The notes beneath the pieces are model-generated. The model saw only the letters and a list, made by a program, of their open reading frames with translations, was not told the DNA's origin and ran no database searches. Of a stretch of 64,000 nucleotides of DNA, positions 1-10,988 are shown piece by piece. Source of the DNA: Pascua guehoae. Taxonomy: Eukaryota > Basidiomycota > Tremellomycetes > Trichosporonales > Trichosporonaceae. Each line of letters begins with the position of its first letter. The stretch's first letter is position 1. The stretch covers positions 1,435,596 to 1,499,595 of the forward strand of contig BCJX01000003.1 in the NCBI GenBank assembly GCA_001600415.1, read 5' to 3'. A program made the translations under genes and the position numbers.

Positions 1-278
1 CATCGTAACTGGCGCCTCTAGATGGAAGACAGAATTCCATGAGTCCTAGGAGTGCAGCGGTACTGACGTCCTAGTCTCCTTATGGAGACGGGTCTCATGT
101 TTGCCTCGTGATATGGTCTGAAGATGAACGTGCCTACTGCCCCACTTGATGATGTCGATGCCCACTTCTCCAAGCGGGTCCTGGTTGTGCACGCTAGGGC
201 TGGGATATTCAGAAGCTGATGAGAGCTCTTCATTGTTGAAGTTGAAGCAGGCGACTACACCTGGAGGCAGACACCGCC

Positions 279-290
279 ACGATATATAAG
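279..290 (+). promoter_or_regulatory. TATA-like element
   Basis: The string GATATATAAGG lies about 45-55 bp upstream of the first ATG (334) of the decayed reading frame at 334-907, a plausible distance for a TATA element. This is the main reason to think a gene once started here. Confidence 0.35.
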
Positions 291-333
291 GACAAGGCGA
301 ACGGAGTCTTGATCGACCACGACTCGCATCAGC

Positions 334-907
334 ATGTTTGTACTATCCCGTCTTCCGCCTTGTTACGCTCGCAGCGACCAGCATCGCCGCGCCAGGGGCG
401 ACCCATTCCCCCCTCCCCTAGCCATCAAACTCGACGGGCCATCACCGTCGAGTCCTACACGACCTACATCAACCACGCCATGAATCGCACCCGCCAGATT
501 TTCGGTGTCGGCCCCTGCCACGTTCAACGACTACGCCGAGCTCGAAACGACAGCTACCGGCCACCCAAACGTGGTCCTCATCATTGCGTACGACAAGTGG
601 GCGCTCGCCGAGAACGGTATGGTGTTCGCATGGGCAAGCGACACGTACAGTGCCGAAATTACACAGCGCCGCCTGGCAGGCCAGCCACTCGACTCGAGCA
701 ACGAACGGCCAGAGGAGCTTGCCGCGTCTCGTGCCCCGGCCGTGGCACGATGGATCCCCACTCGGCGACCCCCCGGGCCAGCAATGGCTACCCTGCTCAC
801 CTAATCAGCCGTGTGACATGGACGACGACTGCGCAATGTTCAGCTGCGAGTCGTGCGATGCCATCTACCCTGAGATTGGGACGTGTTATGGCGATCTCCC
901 AGAGTGA
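334..907 (+). pseudogene. Possible eroded small secreted protein
   Basis: No single frame is open across this stretch, but coding-like segments lie in order in different frames. First comes a hydrophobic signal-peptide-like run (LVTLAATSIAAPGA, about 370-405). Next is a segment containing TVESYTTYINHAMNRT (about 450-495). Then comes a longer segment from about 520 (FNDYAELETTATGHPNVVL) to about 750. Last is a Cys-rich tail (about 815-907, MDDDCAMFSCESCDAIYPE) ending in TGA and preceded by an acceptor-like CTAATCAG. An intron could explain the last shift, but the earlier shifts look like frameshifts. I cannot name the family. Either a small Cys-rich secreted protein has decayed here, or the gene has introns I cannot resolve. 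Confidence 0.25.
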
Positions 908-3450
908 GAATATCAGCACTGTAGGATTATGCACATATACGCAATGATGTTAGGCTTGTGAGAGAGCATAGCAGAGTAGAGCTACCTTGGAAACGCGCGG
1001 TTATCAGGTTAATCACAAGGGACGGCAAAGCATGCCACCCAGCACAGTGGCGCGCAACGTCGTCGCCTGTTTATGCTTCTGTATTTCACGGCGGCTGTAT
1101 GTAGAGCTGCCGTCACACGATGCCAAGCTCATGCTGGATCATCCATGTGGTGGAATTGAGAAAACTGAGCAAGGCTGAACAGACATCATGGTGAGCAGTT
1201 GAATGGCCGTCAACGTTGGTTCGAGTTGGCCATCCACTTGCAGATCCAAGCCCCAAGATCATGATCATGTGGCTCCGTCATCTGAGTGGATTTAGGTGAC
1301 CCTGCCACTACTGGAACGCTCGGGGTGGATGGGAAACCCGAGACTCGGGTTTGCCTCCTGGGTCGCAGTGCGGTCCGAAACGAGCAAGCTGCTCTCTGCT
1401 GCCAGAGTGTGATACCAACTCAGCGTGACACCAGTTCCTGGCCTGATGCGTCCCGGTTAAGCGTAGACATCAACCAAAGTTTCAGTCTCATCGACGTCAT
1501 CTCGTCGTCAAACCCCGCCCGCACCTTGTTGGAATGCGAACGCGTGGTCCATGGAGCTACGATAAAGCAGGACGACAGTCGAATAAAGTTGGGAAAGAGC
1601 TTCTTTAGCATATCCAAGTCGGCCCCTAGCTACCCAGCTACAACTCAGTTTGTTCCCGTTTGCCGGAATATGGTTCAAACGCCTGAACGACCTACGGGAA
1701 CAAGGCCATGGGAGCCAGAGTGTGCGTCGCCGATGAGGTATCTACCGCGCTGCATACCTTCGGTCAGCTCCGTTCGGTCTCCCCCGCGACAGGCGACAAT
1801 TCACAGCACGCCGGCGGTCGGGTGCAGGAGAAAGGCACTGAGCGTGAGCCGTGGCTGCCAGGTACAGTTGTGTTGCGGAGGACCACGTCTGTACCACACT
1901 CGAAGACTGGGCGAACTGCCCCTCGGGCTTTCTCGAGGGATGGCGGTGTCGATTGCATCGTCTCCCAGCAGCGCCTTTTGACTTAGCCTTGTTTCGTCGT
2001 GGTCCTTGTATGAGGCGCAGTGATGGCAAATCCGCCAGGCATTCATGCGCGTTTGAGCCCTCTCAAAGCTATGGCTACAAAGGAACCAGGGTTGGTCCGT
2101 AGCCTGCGCGTGCCACGCGCTCGCGTTCACGTCATGGGCGTAGCCACGGTGTTTCAACATGGTTTTGTGCCGTAAGGCTGCAGTCCCTGGTTATTTGGCT
2201 TTCTGCCCGTTTCGGCAGTGCCTCCTGTCCAGCTCGTGCGTATCATGTTACAGCAAGTGAACAGGTATCTCGGCACACGCGCAAGCCTGGGCCGCGGCGT
2301 GCCTTACCACCAAACGTAGTATAGACCGAGACCGGCCGCGCCGCACCCAAGGTTGTGCGCCGTCCTGTCCGAAAGGTTTTGGTGGTCGCACGCGATCCCT
2401 CTGAGGCCTCTGGTGGGCATTGTGGGAATACTGGGGGACGGCCGAAACGACGATTTGGGCAAGAGCGCCGCACCAGCTGTCACTCCTGAAACTCTTATGC
2501 TTGGATGGCTAATCTGGGTGTCCCATCCTGTTGGCAGCTTGCCCTGTCTGACCGCCAGAGCCCCCTTACCCACTCGCACCTTAGCCCAACCCAACAACAC
2601 AGCAAATTGGCATAGTGACGTGATTAAGCTTGCGTGAAGGACACTTTCGTACCCAGATACCCAAGATGGTCTGGCCAATGGTGGCCGCACCGCATTTCTT
2701 AACAGCATGCATCGCCCGCACCGCATCAATCCGTTTTGTGGGTTTCACAGCAGCCGCTGCACAGAAAGCAGTGCATCTTGCACAGCTCCAACTTTTCGGC
2801 ATTTGCGATGGAGGATTGCATGACCCATGTATGGCAGGAATCTGATCGACAGCGAGTCGACAGAAATGAGCCTCTTGATCGTGTATGGGGTGACTGCCAA
2901 TGCGAGGGGAGAAATGGCGGCTCAGTTCGAGGTGGACAGAACAAGCCGGGGGCTGGATGCCATCGCGGCGGATTGCGCGCGGATTGCGACGCGGGTGGCA
3001 GAGTTACTCGTTTACGACACAAACGCGGACGATGCCGGCATGTTTCTCTCGCTCGGCATGAGGACTACAGGAATGCTTGTGGTGCCTGGATACTCTGAGT
3101 CGTGCAGCACGGTCGTCTGGGGTGGGTTACCATCTCTGTTGGGAGGAAGGTCACAACGACCACGCCAGCTGACCGACTGTGTGTGCCCCCGCTACAACGA
3201 CACCACACCACCCAGCACCCCATCCTTCCCCATCCCAACCAGGCTGTATGGTGTGGGATTCTCTCACTTTCTTTTGTCGTTGCAGTGTTCACCACCAGTT
3301 CATGCTCGTTCACCACCAACATACTCCCGACACCGACCAAGCGCCACTCTGACCGAACCACGGACCACGACGGATACCGATCCCCTCCTACCCAGACCAC
3401 GACCTGAAACCTGAACCCGACACCGACTGCAACGCAAAACGGGACCCGCC

Positions 3451-5580
3451 ATGGTCCCATCGACGCTTCTCGCAGGTGCCAGCTGGGCGCTTGCATCGCT
3501 TGCGTCTGTCTCGTTCATTACTGTCGCTACTGCGCCGGTTGTCATGGCAGACTACTCGAAAGACATACCCTTCTCCCCGACCCCGGTTGAAACAGAAATC
3601 AATTGTTTCGCACCAATGTTTGTCTACGACCCAGCAGATCCTCATGCGACCGAAGACAAAGGATGGTACATGAGCAGCACGGTCATCAAGCCCGGTGACG
3701 GCGAGCCCATCTACGGCGCCAATGTCGCCGTCGCATCCAAAGGTGGTCTGGTTAGCACGACCATGGCCGGTGCGAGCGTCTCGGTCTCATTTTGGGGGAC
3801 ACAGATCTTCTTCATGGGCGACATTGACCCTGGCACTAAAGTCGATGTCTCCATCGATGGAACGACCACGACGACTGAGCCGGTTAAAGGGATCAGCGAT
3901 ATTTTTCTCACTACCAACCAACTGGACGATGGCAACCATACAGTCAGCATCACTCTGGTGTCTGGCCGACTGGCTATCACTTCAGCCAATTTCACTACTC
4001 CGATTCAGTCACGGGAGTGAGTTGCACCACCCTACAAGGGAAAGCATGCTTGCTGACTAGGCATAGGGATTGGCGAACAGACGAATACGCCTCAAACATT
4101 GCCCGGACCCTCTTCGAGGACAGAAATGACCCCATGAACATGAGCCTCGCTTACAGGTCGCATGGTTACTTTGAGTACGACGGACGGTGGGACGATGTCT
4201 TGCGTATTGGCGGTCAGAATCCAAATGGAACAGGTACGCAAAATTCTTATAATGCCGCGTCCGTGAATATTGTAGACACTGACGGTGCACAGAGAATCTA
4301 TTTTATGCTGCCGATTACCCGGTGGTAGTTGGTTACCCCGGGTCGTCGCTCAAGTTTGGGTACATTGGCTCGGAACGGTCGGCAGTCAACTGGTTCCAGG
4401 TCATGGGGGTGACCACCGTCAGGCCCGCATCCGTTACGGTGAGAATTAACCCGCCTCCACCTTTCGGACCAGCATCGACCACCGTGGACGTATACCGGTT
4501 GTTTCAGACGGGAGGAGATAGCGTAGTGTTCGCTTGTGGTGTCTGCGACCCGTTTTTGAACTGCACCGTCACGATCACGGTCGACGAGCAGGACGCGGAC
4601 CCACCTACGGGGGTCGCCATCAGAGGAGTTCGGATAAAAAACACCACCATGTACGTGGAAATAACGGTGGTGTGGGCGGCGCTGACCTTGCAGACGGGAT
4701 GCCAATAACGCCTTGCCCTCCTCAAAGCCATCCTCTACCACAGCCACAATATCCACCGCAACTGCTGCTGCTGCTGCGGGTGCCCAAAAGAAGACCAACG
4801 TGGGTGCCATTGCGGGTGGTGTTGTGGGCGGTATTGGTGCGCTAGCCATCATTGGGGCGCTCGTATGGTTCTGCCTGAGGAGGCGTCGTAAGGCGTGAGT
4901 ACCAAAGACCACGTGCTGCTTTGTGAGGAATGCACACTAACAAGTTTTACAGTGCCGGCTCGAGCGTTACGCCCAAGAGTCCCGTCGACCTCGTCGGACC
5001 CGACGGCCCCGACCCCGCAATGGCGCACGTGAGCCCATTCCGTATTTCGGCCACACATCAGCGGCTTGAGACCCCGCCATACGAAACACCAATGACCATT
5101 GGATCAATGGGCCGCCGCCAGACAAGCTACTTTGACACGATGGGCCGTAACACGAGCTACTTTGACTCGGAGAGCGAGTGGACCGAGACGACGCACACGG
5201 ACAGCAACGCGTCGTCGGGCCCCCGGAGCATCTTCTCCACCACGACCAGCACGCGGCCCCTTCACACCCGCAACTACTCGTCGACGACGGGCGGCCACTT
5301 TTCATCGGCCAACGACCACGAGACAATGGAAACCGTCAACGAGAGCAGTGTGCGCGGGCGCGAGATCGAGCAGGAGTACGACGCCGGCCGCCTCGTCGAG
5401 GTCGTACCCCCCACATACAACCCGGCGTGGGCCGCTGGCGACCTCGATGCCGTTGCCCCGCGCCCGGGACACCCAGGATACGAGACCCCTTCGCAGCCAC
5501 CTTCGCAGGCCCGGTCGCCCCCGCCCATCGTTCCTCTGGATCCCGATACCAAGATTTGGCCACGCGGCTCGAGGCAGTGA
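3451..5580 (+). CDS. Single-pass cell-surface protein, unknown function
   Basis: Model join(3451..4016, 4067..4233, 4293..4650, 4694..4894, 4953..5580), 639 aa, keeps frame across four short introns (43-59 nt). The start ATG sits in the context CCGCCATGG and opens a hydrophobic signal peptide. The ectodomain (about residues 30-400) has the alternating hydrophobic pattern of a beta-sandwich, with NxT/S sites. A Ser/Thr/Ala-rich stalk precedes one Gly-rich transmembrane helix (AIAGGVVGGIGALAIIGALV) and a basic stop-transfer RRRRK. The cytoplasmic tail of about 215 aa is Ser/Thr/Pro-rich with two near-identical Ser-Tyr-Phe-Asp motifs. The layout resembles fungal Mid2/Axl2-like surface sensors in general form only; I see no diagnostic domain. 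A protein of identical layout lies at 59469-61914. Confidence 0.75.
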
Positions 5581-6636
5581 TTGCTCCGTCTTGCTGTTGT
5601 TGCTGTAGAGACTTTGTATGACACGTATGGACGTCGGACGTGGTTTAAGTAGATTATACACCTTTGTAGTGATATCGTTTATGAGAGTGAAAGTGTTTTT
5701 CTCAGTGGTGTGGGATTATTAAGGACGTCGAGCTTGAAAATGTTGCTCCAGGTGGATGCAGGTGCGTCCGGAAAGCCTTGAGACTGCCACTTTGAGGTCT
5801 GTCTAGTCAAAAGTTGTGCAAGGACACTCTGTAGACTAATGCGATGGCAGGTCAAGCCAGTACACTGATGTTTCCTGCTTGTCGCATCCCACATGCTGTG
5901 CGTGTACTTTAGCTTACTGTAGCAGTCTCAATTCTTTCCCGTCGCACCTGTATCATTGGTGCAAAGTAGCTGCAAAAGTGGCGGTCAAAGTGGCACATCA
6001 TTCCCATCACATTGGCTGAATACGGCTCAAAGCTTCGGCTTTCCATTCAAAAGTGCGCCGCTGCCCTCCCCTCTTGTAAAAAGTACCTGTATTTCCGCAA
6101 GGCACTCTGTGATCGCTTCGTCTCTCGCCTCGATATTTGGAGCGAGGAGTGCCACATTCCACGTGAAGCGCACAGACGTCTAAAGTGCCACATTGGCGCC
6201 CAGTCCGTGATCGGCGTCCAGTTGACCGAAGCTGGATACGAGAAACGATGCCATCCTTGAGAGACAAAAGGCGGGTGTGAGTGTATGGTTGGATGAAACC
6301 CTTGTGCGCTAATTCTGCACACATGACAACTTACTTGGCAGATGGGTATGGGTAGTCTCTCTGCAATTCCTGTGTCCCCTTTCCCATTCCCCATGCCCTC
6401 TCCCAACCACCCTCCCCGCCCACCCCGCCCCGCCCCCCCGCGGTCCTCAGGGCCGTTAACTGTGCACCACAGACCACGGGTTTACGGGTGATATGTACCA
6501 AGCCTGCAGTCAGTGTCGCCACAGCTGCTCCCCACGTAAGTGGTACATAATACGATATGCATCACCAGGACGTCACGGTGAGAACGTTTAGAACCAGAAT
6601 TCCTACATGTAACGCTACAGTACCTATCATACAGCT
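5581..6636. other. Convergent intergenic spacer
   Basis: This is the shared 3' region between the plus-strand surface protein and the minus-strand F-box protein. I see only short unconvincing frames and a C-rich stretch at about 6400-6440. No RNA gene or mobile element is visible. Confidence 0.5.
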
Positions 6637-8581
6637 CTACCCAAAACTCCATACCCGCATCGTGTCTCCGTCACCCAGGAGGCCGACAATCTTCTCCTCA
6701 TCAAACGCGAGCTGCCTCACTTCGGCACCGGTCCGCGGCTCGGGGCGCGGGGCGGGCCGCATCGACGCCGGCGGGGACGCGAGGAAGAGGCTCCTCGCAG
6801 CGGCAGACACGGACGCGGGATGGGGCAGCAGGGACTCTGTATCTGGCAAGTCGTCGAGATCTGTCCCTTGTTGGTCCGGTGGCTCGGTCCGGGGCGCATG
6901 TTGTGTCCTGCGCCGACCACCAGGTTTCACCTCGACATACCCGGCCGCTCTGCCCACGCGCGCCTCGCCCTCTTCGACCTGTGGGTCCTCGTCGTCGAGC
7001 TCCCACACGAGCACGCGCCCGTCGCTGCCGCCCGACACGCACCGGCCGGCCGCGAGTGCGACCGAGCTCACGCCGCGGGGGGCGAGGAGGCTCTGTGCGT
7101 GCGTGATCGCATGCTCGCGCGCAGGACTGAGGGCGTACACGTGGATGACGCTGTCGTCGCCCGCGAGGACGCACCAGCGGCCGTCGGACCCGACGCCGAC
7201 CGCGCCCCGCACGCCGACGAGGGGCATGACGCGGCGCGGCCAGCTGCTGTCGTCCACCTCGGCGCCGAGGCGGTACGACTGTCCGCGGCGGACCGCGGCG
7301 GAGCGCGTGGGGAGGGGGAGCTGGATGCCCAGTTCCTGGACGGCGACACTCCACGAGGACGGATAGAGGGGCGCAGAGTACGTGAGGGCTGCGCGAAAGT
7401 GGCCGGTCGACGAGGGGAAGAGCGCGAGTGCTGCGGGGTGAAAGGACACGTCCGAGTGGAGCGTGCGGAGGAGCGTCGGTGTCGCCCCCAGACTGAGCGT
7501 GTAGACCGAGAGGTGGAAGGAGTGCGTGCACGTCACGAGGACGGGGTAGTGCAGCGCCGCGAGGACGACGCGGTCCCCGTCGGGCGCGGGCCGCCGCCGT
7601 GGTGCGCGTGTGGTGACTGCCTCGCGAGCCCACTCGAGGCGCCCGTCGACGAGCCGGAGGCGGACGGTGGCAAAGCCGCCAGAGGCGTAGAAGATGCCCA
7701 GGCGCGCGGGGACGATGCGCCCGCCCTCCCGCGTAGGCTCGGCGGGGACGACGGCCTGATCGGCGCAGATGGCCGTCACGTTGTCCGGGCGCGAGGGCGA
7801 CGACCACCCCGGCGGAGGCGGTACAATGCTCAGCGGATGGGCGTCGGACGCAGTGTAGACGTGCACAAGAGGCGATGACGGGTGCGACATGCAGATGAAC
7901 GACGGGAAGAGTGCGAGCCGCTGCTGCGACTGGCCCTCTGCCGATCGGGCAGGTTCAGGTGCAGTGTCCGAGGCGGTCGCCGACGCTGCGGGTGAGGGGG
8001 GCACTACTATACTCGACTCGGCCAGCACGTTGCCGTTTGCCCAGTTTGTTCCGAGGCGCATCATGACCTTCCAGTCGACGCCGTCGTGGCGGACAATACC
8101 TGGGGTTTCGGCCAGCTCCTCATCGTTGACGACATCCCGCGCGTGTGGCTCGTGTCGCCCGTTGCCATCGTCACTTGGTGCTGGTGACGGTGACGGAGAC
8201 GGGGGTGGGAACGCGCGACTCGGTAGCCGCGCAATCGGTCGCAACGGCGTCGATGCGCCCGATATAGATGGCCCAACGCTCCGTGCCCGAGATGGAAGTA
8301 GCCGCAAGTGGTGGGGATGTGGATATCGTTCTGCAAGTCAGCACTGATAACGAACAAGGTGGTCCCTTGCGTGTGCACTAACCTAGATACAGCCGCTTCC
8401 ACAGTTGGGGGTCGATGGCCATGCGCGCCCAGTGCCGGCTGACGCGCTGAGCGCGTGCGAGGTCGGAGGGCGAGAGGAACGAGAGCACGCGCAGAAAGAG
8501 CTCGTCGAGGGCAAACAGGCGCTCGAGAGGATGAGGCTCGGCGGGAGCCAAAGAGCCCGACGACGACCTGCGCCTCTTCAT
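6637..8581 (-). CDS. F-box protein with C-terminal WD-like propeller
   Basis: Model complement(join(6637..8330, 8383..8581)), 630 aa, with one 52-nt intron; splicing restores the run KRLYLERYPHPHH. The start is the ATG at 8581 followed by a basic KRRR. Residues about 20-62 form an F-box, with Leu-Phe-Leu-Arg-Val-Leu, the LSPSDL turn and the W-R-WKRLYL ending, expected to bind Skp1 and make this an SCF ubiquitin-ligase substrate receptor. The following 550 residues contain recurrent degenerate WD-type strands (for example near GGSDGRVLVWEL and the terminal DTMRVWSFG), consistent with a beta-propeller substrate-binding domain of the Pof10/FBXW type. The substrate is unknown. A Ser/Pro-rich linker separates the two parts. 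Confidence 0.8.
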
Positions 8582-9482
8582 CGTGTCGTGGCAGACGGCA
8601 GTGTGTAAGTTGGATGTAGTATTGAGGTCGTACAGAAACCCTGGAGATGTTCCATGGTGACGTCTGTGTGAGTCTGGTGGCCACAACATTGCCGAAACCC
8701 GTCAAGATAAGGATAGTGGAATAGGAAGAGCCTTTGTAATTGTAATGATTTTGTAATTGCGGTCATTTTGGAGGGCGAAACGGGCCGAGCTCCCGGTACC
8801 CCCCCTGCCGATCCTGCCACCACCACCTGTCTCGCACCAGTTCCTGAAAATCCGTGTGCACAAGGAGTCGCAGCAGCTTAATGCCCCTTTGATAGAAAAG
8901 TGCCACAAAGCTATCACTCTTCTGGAGAAGTACGAGGCTGCAGGCGACTTGTTACTAGCGTTGAGAGATGTATGAATTCTCGCCTCACACCAAGTGATAT
9001 GAAAATATTGGAAGGGGAGGGCATTTCTGTGTGTGTCGATCCAAATGTGCTGTTCGAATCCGCCACGAAGATAATGTTATTGTGGAAACTTGCCTCCTGT
9101 CAACCTGTCTGTGTGCCATGCTCCCCAAGGCTCCTTTGCCTTCACAGCCCTCTACAACCTTCGCATGTCACCGCACTGAGAAGCCACCGCCGGCTACAAT
9201 ACTTACGTAACCCGATCCTCCCCAGGTGAACCAGGGCATTATGCCACGTGGCCCGCATTCATCGGACGTTCGGACCATGCGTCCCATTGGCTTAACGGCG
9301 AAGTCGGCGATAATGCCAAGCAGAGTGTGGCACCCCCCCGATGAGAAACTGCAGCCCGTTACCCAAATTTGCTCCCGTCAAGACCACTGGTGGGGGGGAC
9401 CGGTGTGTGCGCTGTGTGGTGCGCGCTCCATTGCACCTTGAAGCTGGATTCTCTTCCTACTCATCCTTCAACCTCACCAAAA
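8582..9482. promoter_or_regulatory. Divergent promoter region, F-box gene / RPS25
   Basis: These 900 bp lie between two divergent starts. A 72-codon frame at 8757-8975 has no recognisable domain and no context. Just upstream of the RPS25 start the plus strand is pyrimidine-rich (CTTCCTACTCATCCTTCAACC), as expected for a ribosomal-protein transcription start. No further element can be assigned by eye. Confidence 0.4.
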
Positions 9483-10459
9483 ATGTAAGCCCAGCCACGA
9501 CCCCCACCGACACCACCGCGGCGGCCTCCACGACGACCAACACGCATGCGACCTCCCCAGACGGCGCGCGCGACGGCGAGCGCTTTTCTGGATCAGGAGA
9601 ACTGTGTGGCAAAGTCGCTGTTGGACGGATCGGCCCCGCGTATCCCCCCCTCCCTTTCCACCCACCGTCGACCGAACGAGTTCTTTCGTCCATTCTGGTC
9701 TCGTTCTGTCGGCCTCTGGGCACACGATGGACAGATTCGCCTCCCGAAACGCAGTATTCGCGACGGCGAACTGTAGGGACGGAGCCAGAAACGGGGACTC
9801 GGTGGGATTTTGGCGATCGCCAACCTCCCTCTTCCACCTTCATCTCTTCACAACTCCATCCTGCCTTCAATAGAGCATCCACTGACATAGCAGGCCGCCT
9901 CAAGTGAAGTCAAAGGCCCAGAAGGCGCTCGCTGCGCAGGCCGGTTCGAAGGCGGGGTGAGTTGTTGGGCGGGGTTGCGTGACAAAAGTCCAGAGTCTGG
10001 TCGGAGGAGTGAGGGCGAAATGGTGCCAGCAGAGACGGGCTCTTGCGCTGGACCGTTGCGAGCGGTGACACCGATGAGACTCTGGACTCTGTGCACCCCT
10101 CGTCTCGCACTGCAAAGTTTCACCGCTAACCCCGCCAGCAAGAAGAAGAAGTGGTCCAAGGGCAAGGTTAAGGACAAGGCCAACAACTCGGTCGTCCTCG
10201 ACAAGCAGACCTAGTACGTACTCCTAACTAAACCCAGCACACCGCCTCGACCCTCGCTGACCCCCGCAGCGACCGCATCATGAAGGAGGTCCCGACCTAC
10301 AAGCTCATTTCGCAGTCGGTCCTCATTGACCGCATGAAGGTCAACGGCTCGCTTGCCCGCCGCGCCATTGCCCACCTCGAGAAGGAGGGCCTCATCAAGC
10401 GCGTCGTCCACCACCACGCCCAGCTCATCTACACCCGCGCGACCGCCGGCAAGGACTAG
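9483..10459 (+). CDS. RPS25: 40S ribosomal protein eS25
   Basis: Model join(9483..9484, 9894..9956, 10139..10213, 10270..10459), 109 aa. The protein starts MPPQVKSKAQKAL, then has GKKKKWSKGKVKDKANNSV and the winged-helix part VPTYKLISQSVLIDRMKV...GSLARRAI, ending LIYTRATAGKD. All are hallmarks of eS25, which sits near the E site of the small subunit. Length matches the family (about 105-125 aa). The initiator codon is split: exon 1 supplies AT and the G comes after a 409-nt intron (donor GTAAGC, acceptor CAG). No other in-frame ATG exists upstream of the conserved part, and this splice yields the usual MPP start. The first intron is much longer than the other two (182 and 56 nt), as is common in fungal ribosomal-protein genes. 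Confidence 0.93.
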
Positions 10460-10988
10460 ATTCCTCGCGATGGAGTAGTGGCATGTAGGATATGATGGAC
10501 AGGCTTGCACCATGAGCTGCGATCGGGGCGCACGGGATGCTGCGGATTTGAGGCTGTCAGAGTGGTGTGAGATGGGAGACGAGATGAGACGGGCGATTGA
10601 TTTAAAGTGTGAGGGGAGGAGACGAACGTGAATAGACTTGTGGTCGTGCTGGCTTCAGCATGTGCGGCTCGGGCAACCGGGCAGTTGTGCTTGCTTCGAT
10701 CTGGACATCGTCGTACTGATACAACTAATGGCTCGAACCGATTGACAGCGTGACGCACGGGCAACTCGACTCTTTGGCTCCCCATACCCTCGACGGCGCC
10801 ATACTAGAAAGCGCACAGGGGAACAGGCCGACTGCCTCAACGCGCAATGGCCCACAAACACATAGCTCAACAGCGCAACTGGACAGGGGTCAGACCACTC
10901 TGCTCAACAAGCCCAAGATCCACATAAATCGACCAACATTTGCACCGGCCATGTCTCTATCTGCATGCATGCGTTGGACTGATGCTAC
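10460..10988. other. Convergent spacer RPS25 / IND1
   Basis: This is the shared 3' flank of two convergent genes. I see no gene-like frame or structured repeat. Confidence 0.5.

Larger units (their letters stand above)
1..3450. other. Gene-poor left edge
   Basis: I see no intact gene here. The open frames are short, mutually overlapping and compositionally noisy (Arg/His/Pro/Cys-rich). Two stretches look weakly coding: the relic at 334-907 described separately, and plus-strand codons from about 2869 to 3100. The latter give an Ala/Asp/Leu-rich run beginning MSLLIVYGVTANARGEM with no recognisable domain and no clear splice partner. The rest holds no rRNA, tRNA or recognisable transposon. Confidence 0.5.

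Noticed and set aside
6820..7878. 352-codon plus-strand frame
   Set aside because: Antisense shadow of the F-box/WD gene; Arg/Gly/Ala-rich without motifs.
8757..8975. 72-codon plus-strand frame containing EKCHKAITLLEKYEAAGDLL
   Set aside because: Helical-looking but it lies in a divergent promoter with no start context, splice partner or recognisable family.
9042..9058. GTTCGAATCC resembling a tRNA B box
   Set aside because: No A box at the right distance and no acceptor or anticodon stem pairing around it.
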